13,525 nt of DNA from DATHGT01 sp035317605 (lineage in GTDB: Bacteria > Methylomirabilota > Methylomirabilia > Rokubacteriales > CSP1-6), in assembly GCA_035317605.1 (NCBI GenBank), contig DATHGT010000379.1, positions 1 to 13,525 of the forward strand, written 5' to 3'. The notes beneath the pieces were generated by a model. The model had not been told where the DNA came from and did no database searches. It was given only the letters and a program-made list of their open reading frames with translations. The translations under genes and the position numbers were made by a program. Of this stretch, positions 6,936 through 13,318 are shown piece after piece (within the stretch, counting starts at the first letter, position 1; each line of letters opens with the position of its first letter).

Positions 6936-8179
6936 GGCTGAAGCGAGCCGCCGACGGCGGTTTCGAGCTGGTAGACGGCGCCCAGGTACGCGCCCACCGT
7001 GCGGATGTGCTCGAGCGCGGTCTCCCGATACGTGCGCTGGGCGTCGAGGTAGTCCAGCAGGCTGACTCCACCACGCCGATACGCGAACTCGACGGTCTCG
7101 CGCGCGCGCTGGGCCTTGGGCAGGTACGTGTCGCGCAGCAGGATCACCTTGTCGCGGCTGGTGACGACCGCGGCCAGCGCCGCGTCGACGTCGGCCAGCG
7201 CCTGCACCGCGCTCGCCTGGCGGAGCGCGTCGCTGCGCTGCACCTCGGCCCGCGTCCGGGCGATCTCGCCCTGGTTGCGGTCGAAGATCCGGATCGGCAC
7301 GCTCACCCCGATCCCGATCGTGCTGTCAGGACCCACCCGCCGGTACTCGACCTGAGGGGTGACGTCCCACCACGCGTTGGCGCGGGCCAGGTCCACGTCC
7401 GCGCGCGCCTTGTCGCGCGCGGCCTCCGCCGCGCGCACGTCGGGACGGTTGGCCATGGTGATCCGGTACAGCGCCTCGCGATCGAACGGCCGATCCCGGA
7501 ACTCCAGGTCGCCCGCGATCTCGAACTCGCTGGGCAGGCCGTCGAGGCCGCTCAGCGCGCGCAGCCCGATCCGCGCCGACTGAATGGCCTGGCCGGCGTC
7601 CGCGGCGTCGCGCTCGAAGGCGAACCGCTGGATCTGGATGCGCGTGAGCTCCAGCTCCGAGATGTCGCCGCGCTCGGCGCGGAACCGCTGGATACGCTCG
7701 ATGTCGTCGAGCGCGCGCAGGTTGTCCTGGGCCAGGGCCTGCGTGGCCCGCGCGACCAGCGCGTCGGCGAACGTCCGCTTCACCTGGGCCACGATCTGCC
7801 GCTGGACGTCGGCCAGCTCCAGCTCGCTCACCCGGGTGGCGGCGCGCGCGCTGTCCAGGCGGCGCTCACGCTTGCCTCCCAGCTCGATGGGCTGGCCCAC
7901 GGACACCGCGTACTCCCGATCGACGTTGCGGGCGCCCAGGTGATCGGCGCTGTAGGTGCCGACCGGGTTCGGCCGGAGCCCGGCGGTGATCTCGCCGGCG
8001 CGCGTGGCCTGGTGCTCGAACTGCTTGGCGCGCAACGAGCGGTTCTCGCGCAGGGCGAGGGCGACGGCGTCATCGATCGTGACGCGCGGCACCGGCGTTT
8101 GGGCGCCGGCGGGCGGCGCCAGCGCCCCCATGGCAGACGCCAGCGCCAGGCACAACAGAATGACGGTGATCCTGACCAT
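6932..8179 (-). CDS. TolC/CzcC-family outer-membrane efflux channel
   Basis: The 415-residue outer-membrane efflux protein provides the exit duct of the tripartite pump. It has a Sec signal peptide (cut near 26/27, AGA|QT) and two outer-membrane-efflux repeats (about 33-215 and 230-410), each with long Ala/Arg/Glu-rich helices and short strand regions such as YAVSVGQPIELGGKRERRLDSA (about 90-111) and IGIGVSVPIRIFDRNQGEIA in the second repeat. These GQPIELGGKR and PIRIFDRNQGEIA segments are typical of CzcC-like proteins. Full length. The ATG start has a strong GGAGGA ribosome-binding site 8 nt upstream, so this is probably the best-translated start of the operon. It overlaps the adaptor gene by four bases. 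The order channel-adaptor-pump matches czcCBA. Confidence 0.92.
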   Translation of the reverse strand: MVRITVILLCLALASAMGALAPPAGAQTPVPRVTIDDAVALALRENRSLRAKQFEHQATRAGEITAGLRPNPVGTYSADHLGARNVDREYAVSVGQPIELGGKRERRLDSARAATRVSELELADVQRQIVAQVKRTFADALVARATQALAQDNLRALDDIERIQRFRAERGDISELELTRIQIQRFAFERDAADAGQAIQSARIGLRALSGLDGLPSEFEIAGDLEFRDRPFDREALYRITMANRPDVRAAEAARDKARADVDLARANAWWDVTPQVEYRRVGPDSTIGIGVSVPIRIFDRNQGEIARTRAEVQRSDALRQASAVQALADVDAALAAVVTSRDKVILLRDTYLPKAQRARETVEFAYRRGGVSLLDYLDAQRTYRETALEHIRTVGAYLGAVYQLETAVGGSLQP

Positions 8180-8187
8180 ACGTAGAG

Positions 8188-8193
8188 TCCTCC
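8188..8193 (-). promoter_or_regulatory. Strong Shine-Dalgarno (GGAGGA) for the efflux channel gene
   Basis: On the minus strand GGAGGA lies 8 nt upstream of the ATG at 8179. It is the clearest ribosome-binding site seen in the window and fixes that start. The downstream adaptor and pump genes lack comparable sites and rely on four-base overlaps, which suggests coupled translation from here. Confidence 0.8.
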
Positions 8194-8227
8194 GTTCTCG
8201 AGTGAAGCGAGCGGGAGGCGGAAACGG

Positions 8228-8596
8228 TCAGGCGGAGGGCGGAACGTCGACGAGCGCGGCGCGAGGCAGCGCCACGCGGTGCTGACGGAGCGGCGGGCGC
8301 GGCGACGCGATCGATGGCACGTCGCGATCGGAGCGCTCGGGCCGCTGGATCTCCAGGATGGCGGCGTCGTCGGTCCAGATCTTCACCGGCTGCTGGAGCC
8401 ACAGGCGCTTGATCTCGTCGTGGTGCCCCTCGGCCAGTCGCACCGCCATCTGGGTGGGATGCGTCGGGAAATCGGATCCATCGACGTCGAGCACCTCGAA
8501 GAAGATGAACGAGGCCACCATCAGCATGCAGAACACGTAGATGGTGAGCCACGCGCCCGACGCCAGGACCAGCCGCGACCCGCGCAATGTCAGCAC
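8228..8596 (-). CDS. Small one-helix membrane protein of unknown function
   Basis: I do not recognise this protein. From the GTG at 8596 it has 122 residues: a short basic N-terminus (RGSR), one hydrophobic helix (about 9-35, LVLASGAWLTIYVFCMLMVA), then about 85 polar residues ending in an Arg/Pro-rich tail. Basic residues before the helix suggest an inside N-terminus and a periplasmic C-terminal part. A TTG at 8635 would give 135 residues with an extra C-x2-C (CRRC) segment, 8 bases after the upstream stop. I prefer GTG because the bases between are less GC-rich and a -10-like GAAAAT lies 7 nt before it; neither start has a Shine-Dalgarno. It lies between the cyclic-nucleotide-binding gene and the efflux channel on one strand, so it may belong to the efflux operon. 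Confidence 0.6.
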   Translation of the reverse strand: MLTLRGSRLVLASGAWLTIYVFCMLMVASFIFFEVLDVDGSDFPTHPTQMAVRLAEGHHDEIKRLWLQQPVKIWTDDAAILEIQRPERSDRDVPSIASPRPPLRQHRVALPRAALVDVPPSA

Positions 8597-8603
8597 GGGG
8601 CCG

Positions 8604-8609
8604 ATTTTC
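8604..8609 (-). promoter_or_regulatory. Weak -10-like hexamer (GAAAAT) 7 nt before GTG start
   Basis: On the minus strand GAAAAT matches 4 of 6 bases of TATAAT and sits 7 nt upstream of the GTG at 8596, the same geometry seen before two other genes here. No -35 at proper spacing is convincing. It would allow a leaderless transcript for the membrane protein and the efflux genes. Confidence 0.25.
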
Positions 8610-8643
8610 TCACAACGCCGGCACGAGACATACAACCACTTGG

Positions 8644-9150
8644 CTACCCGTTCATGGCCTTTTCGGCGCTGCGCAGACGCTGGCAGAGCGTGATCAGCAT
8701 CCGCTCGGTCAGCGAGGGAACCTCACGCAGGAGTGTGACGAAATCGCGACGGGGGATGACGAGCAGCCGCATCGCGGTGTCGGCGATGACGGTGGCCGAG
8801 CGCGGCTCGCCGTCGAGCAGGCTGATCTCGCCGAAGAACGCGCCGGGCCCGATCCGACCCTGATTCTGCGGCGACACTTCGACGCGCGCGGACCCGTCGA
8901 CGATCACGAAGAAGCGGTCGCCGGGGTCGCCCGTGCGGGCCAGCACCTCGCCCGCGGGCACTTCTTGTACCTCGGCGATGCGTGCAATCGCCCGCAACTG
9001 GCGTGACGAGCAGGCCTCGAAGAGATGAACTCTTTGCAGATAAGTCATCTTTTCGTCCTGTCCCAGCTTGGCTGGTGCCTCCTGTGGCCGGGAATCGGCG
9101 TCGGGCGGTCCGCCGATCGATCCATCCATCATGCGGCTGACCAGTTCCAT
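8644..9150 (-). CDS. Stand-alone cyclic-nucleotide-binding-domain protein
   Basis: The 168-residue protein contains one cNMP-binding (Crp-type) beta-roll, about residues 36-145. The phosphate-binding cassette is intact: FFGEISLLDGEPRSATV, with G107-E108 contacting the ribose and R117 the cyclic phosphate, so cAMP or cGMP binding is plausible. After the beta-roll only one helix (about 145-165) remains; there is no helix-turn-helix, so this is not a DNA-binding Crp/Fnr regulator but a sensor that must act through a partner. The first 34 residues are low-complexity. An internal ATG at 9048 (residue 35) has an AGGA 7 nt upstream and may be the real start, giving 134 residues. It is divergent from the 9260 mini-gene and precedes the membrane protein and efflux genes on the same strand. 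Confidence 0.85.
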   Translation of the reverse strand: MELVSRMMDGSIGGPPDADSRPQEAPAKLGQDEKMTYLQRVHLFEACSSRQLRAIARIAEVQEVPAGEVLARTGDPGDRFFVIVDGSARVEVSPQNQGRIGPGAFFGEISLLDGEPRSATVIADTAMRLLVIPRRDFVTLLREVPSLTERMLITLCQRLRSAEKAMNG

Positions 9151-9221
9151 GACGACAGCTTACGTCAACCCTCGCGAGCGCTGGGGCGTTCTTTTCCCTC
9201 CCGACCTGTTTTCTTGCCTGA

Positions 9222-9237
9222 AGGCACCTGGATTGCA
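9222..9237 (+). promoter_or_regulatory. Candidate sigma-54 (-24/-12) promoter
   Basis: AGGCACCTGGATTGCA matches the consensus TGGCAC-N5-TTGCW at every fixed position except the first T. GG (-24) and GC (-12) have the exact required spacing. The predicted start is near 9248, leaving a 12-nt leader that contains AGG (9250-9252) seven bases before the ATG at 9260. It lies in the 109-bp divergent intergenic gap and faces the mini-gene. No activator site is recognisable upstream. Confidence 0.55.
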
Positions 9238-9259
9238 CCTCTCACGCGCAGGTCTTTCC

Positions 9260-9433
9260 ATGGAAGCCGAGACAACCTGCTGGGTGTGTTCGCTGCCTCT
9301 CGCCAAGGGAGAGCGTGTGGCGCGCCTTGCCTCCTTGGGCTTCGAAGTCCACGCGCACTGCGCGGACACAGTCCTGCGCGACGAGCCCCCGCTGGACGAC
9401 GACGAAGCCCTGCGCCTCCGCGACGACCAGTAG
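9260..9433 (+). CDS. 57-residue putative zinc-binding mini-protein
   Basis: The small protein starts METETT-like (MEAETTCWVCSLPL) with a C-x2-C knuckle (C7, C10) and, after a short beta-like stretch (GERVARLASLGFEV), an H-x2-C (HAHC, about residues 36-39). That spacing suits a treble-clef or zinc-ribbon site with three Cys and one His. The last 18 residues are acidic (DEPPLDDDEALRLRDD). The frame is open upstream to 9068, but the ATG at 9260 is preferred: an AGGT ribosome-binding site lies about 7 nt before it, the upstream part is inside the divergent regulatory gap, and a sigma-54-like promoter ends just before. It has no membrane segment or signal. The function is unknown; a small regulatory or adaptor protein is a guess. 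Confidence 0.7.
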   Translation: MEAETTCWVCSLPLAKGERVARLASLGFEVHAHCADTVLRDEPPLDDDEALRLRDDQ

Positions 9434-9470
9434 CGCTCTCCCCTCACTCTCCCGGCTGACGTCCGCACGA

Positions 9471-9492
9471 GCCCGCGTTGCGCACCGCGGGC
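9471..9492 (+). other. Hairpin in front of the dehydrogenase gene
   Basis: GCCCGCG (9471-9477) pairs perfectly with CGCGGGC (9486-9492) around an 8-nt loop. It lies between the mini-gene stop and the dehydrogenase start, with no T-run after it. It may slow or partly end transcription from the mini-gene, or be a chance GC-rich stem. Confidence 0.3.
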
Positions 9493-9500
9493 ATTGGCTC

Positions 9501-9506
9501 TACTCT
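9501..9506 (+). promoter_or_regulatory. Weak -10-like hexamer (TACTCT) 7 nt before ATG
   Basis: TACTCT matches TATAAT at three positions, including the key first TA and last T. It ends 7 nt before the ATG at 9514, which has no Shine-Dalgarno. TTGCGC (9478-9483) lies 17 nt upstream as a poor -35. Together they would yield a leaderless mRNA. Confidence 0.3.
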
Positions 9507-9513
9507 CGCGGGC

Positions 9514-10584
9514 ATGAACAAGACCGTCGTCGCGTTGCCCGGAGAAGGCATCGGCGTCGAAGTCGTGGACGCCACGTGCGAGATCATGTCGGCGGCCGGC
9601 ATGCCCGTGAAGATCCTCACCCCGCCCCAGATCGAGCGCCCCGGCTCGCCGGTCCCCGAAGAGACGCGGCGGCTCTGTCGCGAGGCCGACGCGGTGCTGT
9701 TCGGCGCTGCCGGCCCGTCGACCTCGAACGTTGTCGGCTGGCTGCGCTGGGAGATGGAGGCGTGGGGCGGCGTGCGCCCCGCGAAGTTCTACCGGGGCAT
9801 GCGCTCGCCGCTCATGGATCCCGAGGGCATCGACTTCGTGGTGATCCGCGAGAACTCCGAGGGCATGTATCCCGGCCGCGAGGGCGATCTCGCCGACGCC
9901 CAGCGCGCGCTGCCGGACCTGCGCGACCGGTTCGGGCGCAACCTCGACCGCTTCGGCGAGGGCCGCTTCGCCCTGAAGGTCGCCACCCGCAAGGGCGCCG
10001 AGCGCATCGCACGCGTCGCCTGCGAGCTGGCGCGAAAGCGCAAGGCGCGCGGCCGCCCGGGCAAGGTCACGTGCGTGACCAAGTCGAACGTGCTGCCGCA
10101 GACCGACGGGCTCTATCAGCGGGCGGCTCAGGAAGTGGCCGCACAGTATCCCGAGCTGACCTTCGAGCACTTCCACGTCGACGACGCCGCGCGACGGCTC
10201 ATCCGCTTCCCGCAGTCGATGGACGTGGTGGTCGCCATGAACCAGTACGCCGACATTCTTTCCGACATCGCGGGAGAGGTCGCGGGCGGGCTCGGCGTCG
10301 CGCCCTCCGGCAACTTCGGCGACGACGGCTGGTGCTACTTCGAATCGGTCCACGGCTCGGCCCCCGACATCGCGGGCCAGGGCATCGCCAATCCCACCGC
10401 GACGATCCTGTCCACTGTCTTGATGCTCGATCATCTCGGCCTGACCGACGAGTCCACGCGGCTCGAAGCGGCGCTGGCCCGCGTGTACCGCGACGGCAAG
10501 GCACTCACTCCGGACCAGGGCGGATCGGCCACGACCACGCGGATGGCGGCCGAAGTGCTCGCCGCCTACAGGAACCAGTCATGA
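9514..10584 (+). CDS. Isocitrate/isopropylmalate-family beta-decarboxylating dehydrogenase
   Basis: The 356-residue cytoplasmic enzyme would oxidise and decarboxylate a 2-hydroxy-dicarboxylic acid with NAD(P)+ and a divalent metal. Family residues are intact: the PGEGIGVEV loop (9-17), substrate-binding arginines R78, R88 (GVRPAK) and R112, catalytic Y119 (RENSEGMYPG), catalytic K190 (TKSNVL), metal-binding D223, D247 and D251 (NQYADILSD), and the cofactor segment SVHGSAPDIAGQGIANPTA (278-296). RENSEG resembles isocitrate, homoisocitrate and tartrate/D-malate dehydrogenases rather than the RELTGG of LeuB. GWLRWEMEAWGG (75-86) replaces the usual substrate-specificity helix, so the substrate may be unusual. 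The ATG at 9514 is chosen because the first strand starts right after it. It overlaps the ThDP enzyme gene by ATGA, and the two are surely co-translated. Confidence 0.88.
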   Translation: MNKTVVALPGEGIGVEVVDATCEIMSAAGMPVKILTPPQIERPGSPVPEETRRLCREADAVLFGAAGPSTSNVVGWLRWEMEAWGGVRPAKFYRGMRSPLMDPEGIDFVVIRENSEGMYPGREGDLADAQRALPDLRDRFGRNLDRFGEGRFALKVATRKGAERIARVACELARKRKARGRPGKVTCVTKSNVLPQTDGLYQRAAQEVAAQYPELTFEHFHVDDAARRLIRFPQSMDVVVAMNQYADILSDIAGEVAGGLGVAPSGNFGDDGWCYFESVHGSAPDIAGQGIANPTATILSTVLMLDHLGLTDESTRLEAALARVYRDGKALTPDQGGSATTTRMAAEVLAAYRNQS

Positions 10585-12326
10585 TCCCCGACGAGATCCC
10601 CGTCCCCCAGGCGGTCGTGCGCGTGCTCGAAGAGGCCGGCATCCCCTTCGTGTTCGGCATGCCCGGCGGCGACACCGGCCGCATCTTCGACGCGCTCCAC
10701 GATTCGAACGCGATCCAGACCGTGCTCGTGCGTCACGAGCAGGTGGGCTCGATCATGGCCGAGATGTGCGGGCGGCTCACCGGTAAGCCCGGCGTGGTCA
10801 TGGGTCAGGGCATCTTCCTGGCCTGCAACGCGCTGTTCGGTACGCTGGAGGCCGTCAAGGGCGCCTCGCCGATGCTGCTGCTCGGGGATTTCACGGACAT
10901 GGCGCCGTTCCAGCACCACGCGCCGTATCAGGCCGGCACCGGCGAGCATGGCAACCACGACCTGCGCAATCTGCTCTCGAGCGCGACCAAGTACACGGCC
11001 GCCGTGTACGAGCCCAAGCAGGCGATGCAGACCATCCAGCTCGCGATCAAGCACGCGACGACCGGAACCCCGGGCCCGGTGGCCGTGGTGTTCGGCAGCC
11101 GCTCACTCCAGGGCACCGTGAAGACGCGCCGGCCGCCCCGCGTTCACGCCACCGACCGCGTGCTCGCTCACGGCGCCGTGCATCCCGCGGCCGACGACGT
11201 CCGCCGGGTGGCCGACGCGCTGCTCGCGGCGTCGAGTCCGGTCATCCTGGCCGGCAACGGCGTCCACGCCTCGCGCGCGTGGACCGAGCTGGCCGCGCTG
11301 TCGGAACTGCTGGCGATCCCCGTGGGCACGACGGCGACGGGCAAGAGCGCGATGGCCGAGACGCACGCGCTGGCCCTCGGGGTGTTCGGCAACTGGGGCC
11401 AGACCGTGGCCAACGAGGTCGTCTCCACCGCCGACGTCGTGCTGGTCGTCGGCTCTCGCCTGGCGCCCACCGATACGTGCTTCGAGAATCCCGAGCTGCT
11501 CGACGCCGACCGCCAGAAGTTCCTCCAGATCGAGGTGGAGCCGCTCAACGTCGGCCGCAACTATCCCGTGGCCGAGGCCATCGTGGCCGACGCGCGCGAC
11601 GCTCTGGCCGCGCTGGTGGCCGAGATCACGCCGCGCCTCACCCCGGCCGTCCGCGAGGCCGCGCGGCGCCGCCGCGAACACCTGGGTGAGCTGAAGACCC
11701 TGCACCGCTACTTCGCCGAGCCCGAGCAGCGCTTGGACGACGTCCCGCTCCGCCCCGAGCGCGTGATCACGGAGCTGTCACGCCGGCTCGACGAGAACGC
11801 GATCGTCACCATGGACGCGGGCGCCAACCGCCTCTACATGACCCACTACTTCCAGTGCCGCGGCGCCGGCACGGTCTATCAGCCCTCGTCGATCGGCGGC
11901 ATGGGCTACGCGCTGCCCGCGGCCATGGGCGCCAAGCTCACCTTCCCCGAGCGCGACTGCGTGGCCGTGTGCGGCGACGGCGGCTTCGCGATGACCATGA
12001 ACGCGCTGCTCACCGCGTCGCAGTACCGGATCCCCGCGGTCACGGTCGTGCTGAACAACAGCGTGCTCGGCTGGGTCAAGGACGGCCAGCGCCGCCGCAA
12101 CAACCGCTTCATCGCCTCCGAGCTCGGCCGCTACGACTACGCCAAGATCGCCCAGGCCATGGGCTGCGTCGGCGTCCGCGTGGAGTCGATCAAAGACCTG
12201 GTCGGCGAGCTGGACCGCGTGAAGAACGCGAAGGACCCGATCCTGCTCGACGTGGTCACGACGGAGAACGCCCCGTTCTGGCAGGTCCAGTCCCCGCTCG
12301 CCAAGGAAGGCGCCGGAGGCGAGTAG
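10581..12326 (+). CDS. Atypical thiamine-diphosphate enzyme, acetolactate-synthase-like
   Basis: The 581-residue protein has the three-domain layout of the acetolactate synthase/2-keto-acid decarboxylase superfamily: an N-terminal PYR domain (1-180) with the ThDP-activating Glu (E53, RHEQ), a central domain (about 200-345) and a C-terminal PP domain (about 390-560). The ThDP/Mg motif is intact: GDG at 465-467 through N493, with D466 and N493 27 residues apart as in acetolactate synthase. Oddities: the usual SGPGATN segment is GQGIFLACN (75-83), the GQVP-like segment is GDFTD, and the FQE region is FQHHAPYQAG with two His (112-113). The active site therefore differs from acetolactate synthase, and decarboxylase, lyase or carboligase activity are all possible. 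It is joined by ATGA to the dehydrogenase, suggesting it uses that enzyme's keto product or makes its substrate. Confidence 0.88.
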   Translation: MIPDEIPVPQAVVRVLEEAGIPFVFGMPGGDTGRIFDALHDSNAIQTVLVRHEQVGSIMAEMCGRLTGKPGVVMGQGIFLACNALFGTLEAVKGASPMLLLGDFTDMAPFQHHAPYQAGTGEHGNHDLRNLLSSATKYTAAVYEPKQAMQTIQLAIKHATTGTPGPVAVVFGSRSLQGTVKTRRPPRVHATDRVLAHGAVHPAADDVRRVADALLAASSPVILAGNGVHASRAWTELAALSELLAIPVGTTATGKSAMAETHALALGVFGNWGQTVANEVVSTADVVLVVGSRLAPTDTCFENPELLDADRQKFLQIEVEPLNVGRNYPVAEAIVADARDALAALVAEITPRLTPAVREAARRRREHLGELKTLHRYFAEPEQRLDDVPLRPERVITELSRRLDENAIVTMDAGANRLYMTHYFQCRGAGTVYQPSSIGGMGYALPAAMGAKLTFPERDCVAVCGDGGFAMTMNALLTASQYRIPAVTVVLNNSVLGWVKDGQRRRNNRFIASELGRYDYAKIAQAMGCVGVRVESIKDLVGELDRVKNAKDPILLDVVTTENAPFWQVQSPLAKEGAGGE

Positions 12327-12355
12327 GACTCGGAGGGACTTCCGCCCGCTTCGCG

Positions 12356-13267
12356 TTACGAGACTTCGGCGCGGATCTTCGTGTGGAGGGTCGCCAGCGT
12401 GTCGGTCATCGCGGCGACCGAGCGGGCGCCGGACTGGAAGATCGCGGTGGCGTTCAACGTCGCCCACTCGAAACCCATCGCCTTGATGGCGGCGACGCGG
12501 GCGACCACGAGGTCGGGCTCGGCGTAGAAGCGCTTGCCTTCGGCGTCGCGCGGCGGCGGGGCGACCATGCTCTGCAAGCCGATGGCGTCGGGATCGCGGC
12601 CGGCCTGCTCGGCGTGGCGGCGAATGGTGTCGATCGCGCGGCGAGCATCGGCGGCGTCGGTGATCCGACTCGCGAGCCAGCCGTCGCCGAGCTGACCGAC
12701 CCGTCGGAGCGCGGCCTCGGAGTTGCCGCCGACCCAGATGGGAATCCGTCCTTGCGGCGGCTTCGGCTCCATCGCCATCGCGGTGACGTGATAGTGCTTG
12801 CCGTCGAAGTCGATCCGCGGGTCGGTCCAGTACGCGCGCAGCATCCGGATCGCCTCGTCCATGCGGGCGCCGCGGGTGTGGAAGTCCTCGCCGAGAGCCT
12901 CGTACTCGGATTCCTGCCAGCCCACGCCGACGCCGAGTCGCACGCGTCCGCCCGAGAGCGTGTCGAGCGTGCTCACCTGCTTGGCGACCAGCGTCGGCTG
13001 GCGCTGCGGCAGCACCAGCACCTCCGTGCCGAGCGTCACCCGCGTGGTGACGGCGGCGATGTGAGCGAGCGTCATCAGGGCTTCGAGGATCGGCATCGCC
13101 GGGTTGTAGGGACCAGGCGGGCGGCCGTCGATCGGGAAGCCCATCACCACGTGGTCGAACATGTCGATGTGGTCGTAGCCGATCTGCTCGATCGCCCGGG
13201 CCATCCGCACGACCCCGTCCGCGCCCTCTCGATGCGCCACGCTCGGAAACTCGACGGCGAGCTTCAT
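12356..13267 (-). CDS. LLM-class flavin/F420-dependent oxidoreductase
   Basis: The 303-residue protein is a luciferase-like TIM-barrel oxidoreductase. Family features: the N-terminal strand with FDHVVMGFP (37-45), LAHIAAVTTRVTLGTEVLVLPQRQP (67-91), the highly typical LDTLSGGRVRLGVGVGW (101-117), ALGEDFHTRGARMDEAI (124-140) and IPIWVGGNSEAALRRVGQLGDGWL (175-198). The last matches the subgroup usually annotated as F420-dependent, but cofactor choice (F420 or FMN) cannot be proven from sequence alone. Length is usual and the ATG start directly precedes the first strand. It converges on the ThDP gene with 29 bases between stops and no clear terminator there. It follows a second luciferase-like gene by 51 bases on the same strand. 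The substrate is unknown; no signal peptide. Confidence 0.92.
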   Translation of the reverse strand: MKLAVEFPSVAHREGADGVVRMARAIEQIGYDHIDMFDHVVMGFPIDGRPPGPYNPAMPILEALMTLAHIAAVTTRVTLGTEVLVLPQRQPTLVAKQVSTLDTLSGGRVRLGVGVGWQESEYEALGEDFHTRGARMDEAIRMLRAYWTDPRIDFDGKHYHVTAMAMEPKPPQGRIPIWVGGNSEAALRRVGQLGDGWLASRITDAADARRAIDTIRRHAEQAGRDPDAIGLQSMVAPPPRDAEGKRFYAEPDLVVARVAAIKAMGFEWATLNATAIFQSGARSVAAMTDTLATLHTKIRAEVS

Positions 13268-13278
13268 GGACGTGCGCT

Positions 13279-13317
13279 CGGCGAATCGCCGGCCGGGCTC
13301 ACGCGGTGTTCACCGCG
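13279..13317. repeat. Two adjacent hairpins between the two oxidoreductase genes
   Basis: CGGCG (13279-13283) pairs with CGCCG (13287-13291) around AAT, and CGCGGTG (13302-13308) pairs with CACCGCG (13311-13317) around two T's. Both fall in the 51-bp gap between the luciferase-like genes. Neither has a T-run. They could tune the downstream gene's expression; chance in GC-rich DNA is also possible. Confidence 0.3.
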
Positions 13318-13318
13318 C

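Noticed and set aside
9163..9168. TTGACG on the minus strand as a -35 box for the cyclic-nucleotide-binding gene
   Set aside because: A matching -10 would fall inside the coding sequence at 9150. It would make sense only if the gene starts at 9048, and no good -10 is seen at 16-18 nt.
9068..9259. 64-residue N-terminal extension of the mini-protein
   Set aside because: It overlaps the divergent cyclic-nucleotide-binding gene and the promoter region, and has no conserved-looking features; the ATG at 9260 has a ribosome-binding site.
9160..10434. Minus-strand 424-codon open frame opposite the dehydrogenase
   Set aside because: No recognisable domain, His/Arg/Asp-rich composition, and antisense to a gene with intact catalytic motifs.
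9315..10580. Extension of the ThDP enzyme frame upstream to 9315 (about 420 extra residues)
   Set aside because: The extra part is a shadow frame of the dehydrogenase gene. The ATG at 10581 starts the PYR domain and overlaps the dehydrogenase stop.
12327..12355. Terminator between the convergent ThDP and oxidoreductase genes
   Set aside because: Only 29 bases, no stem with a T-run on either strand.
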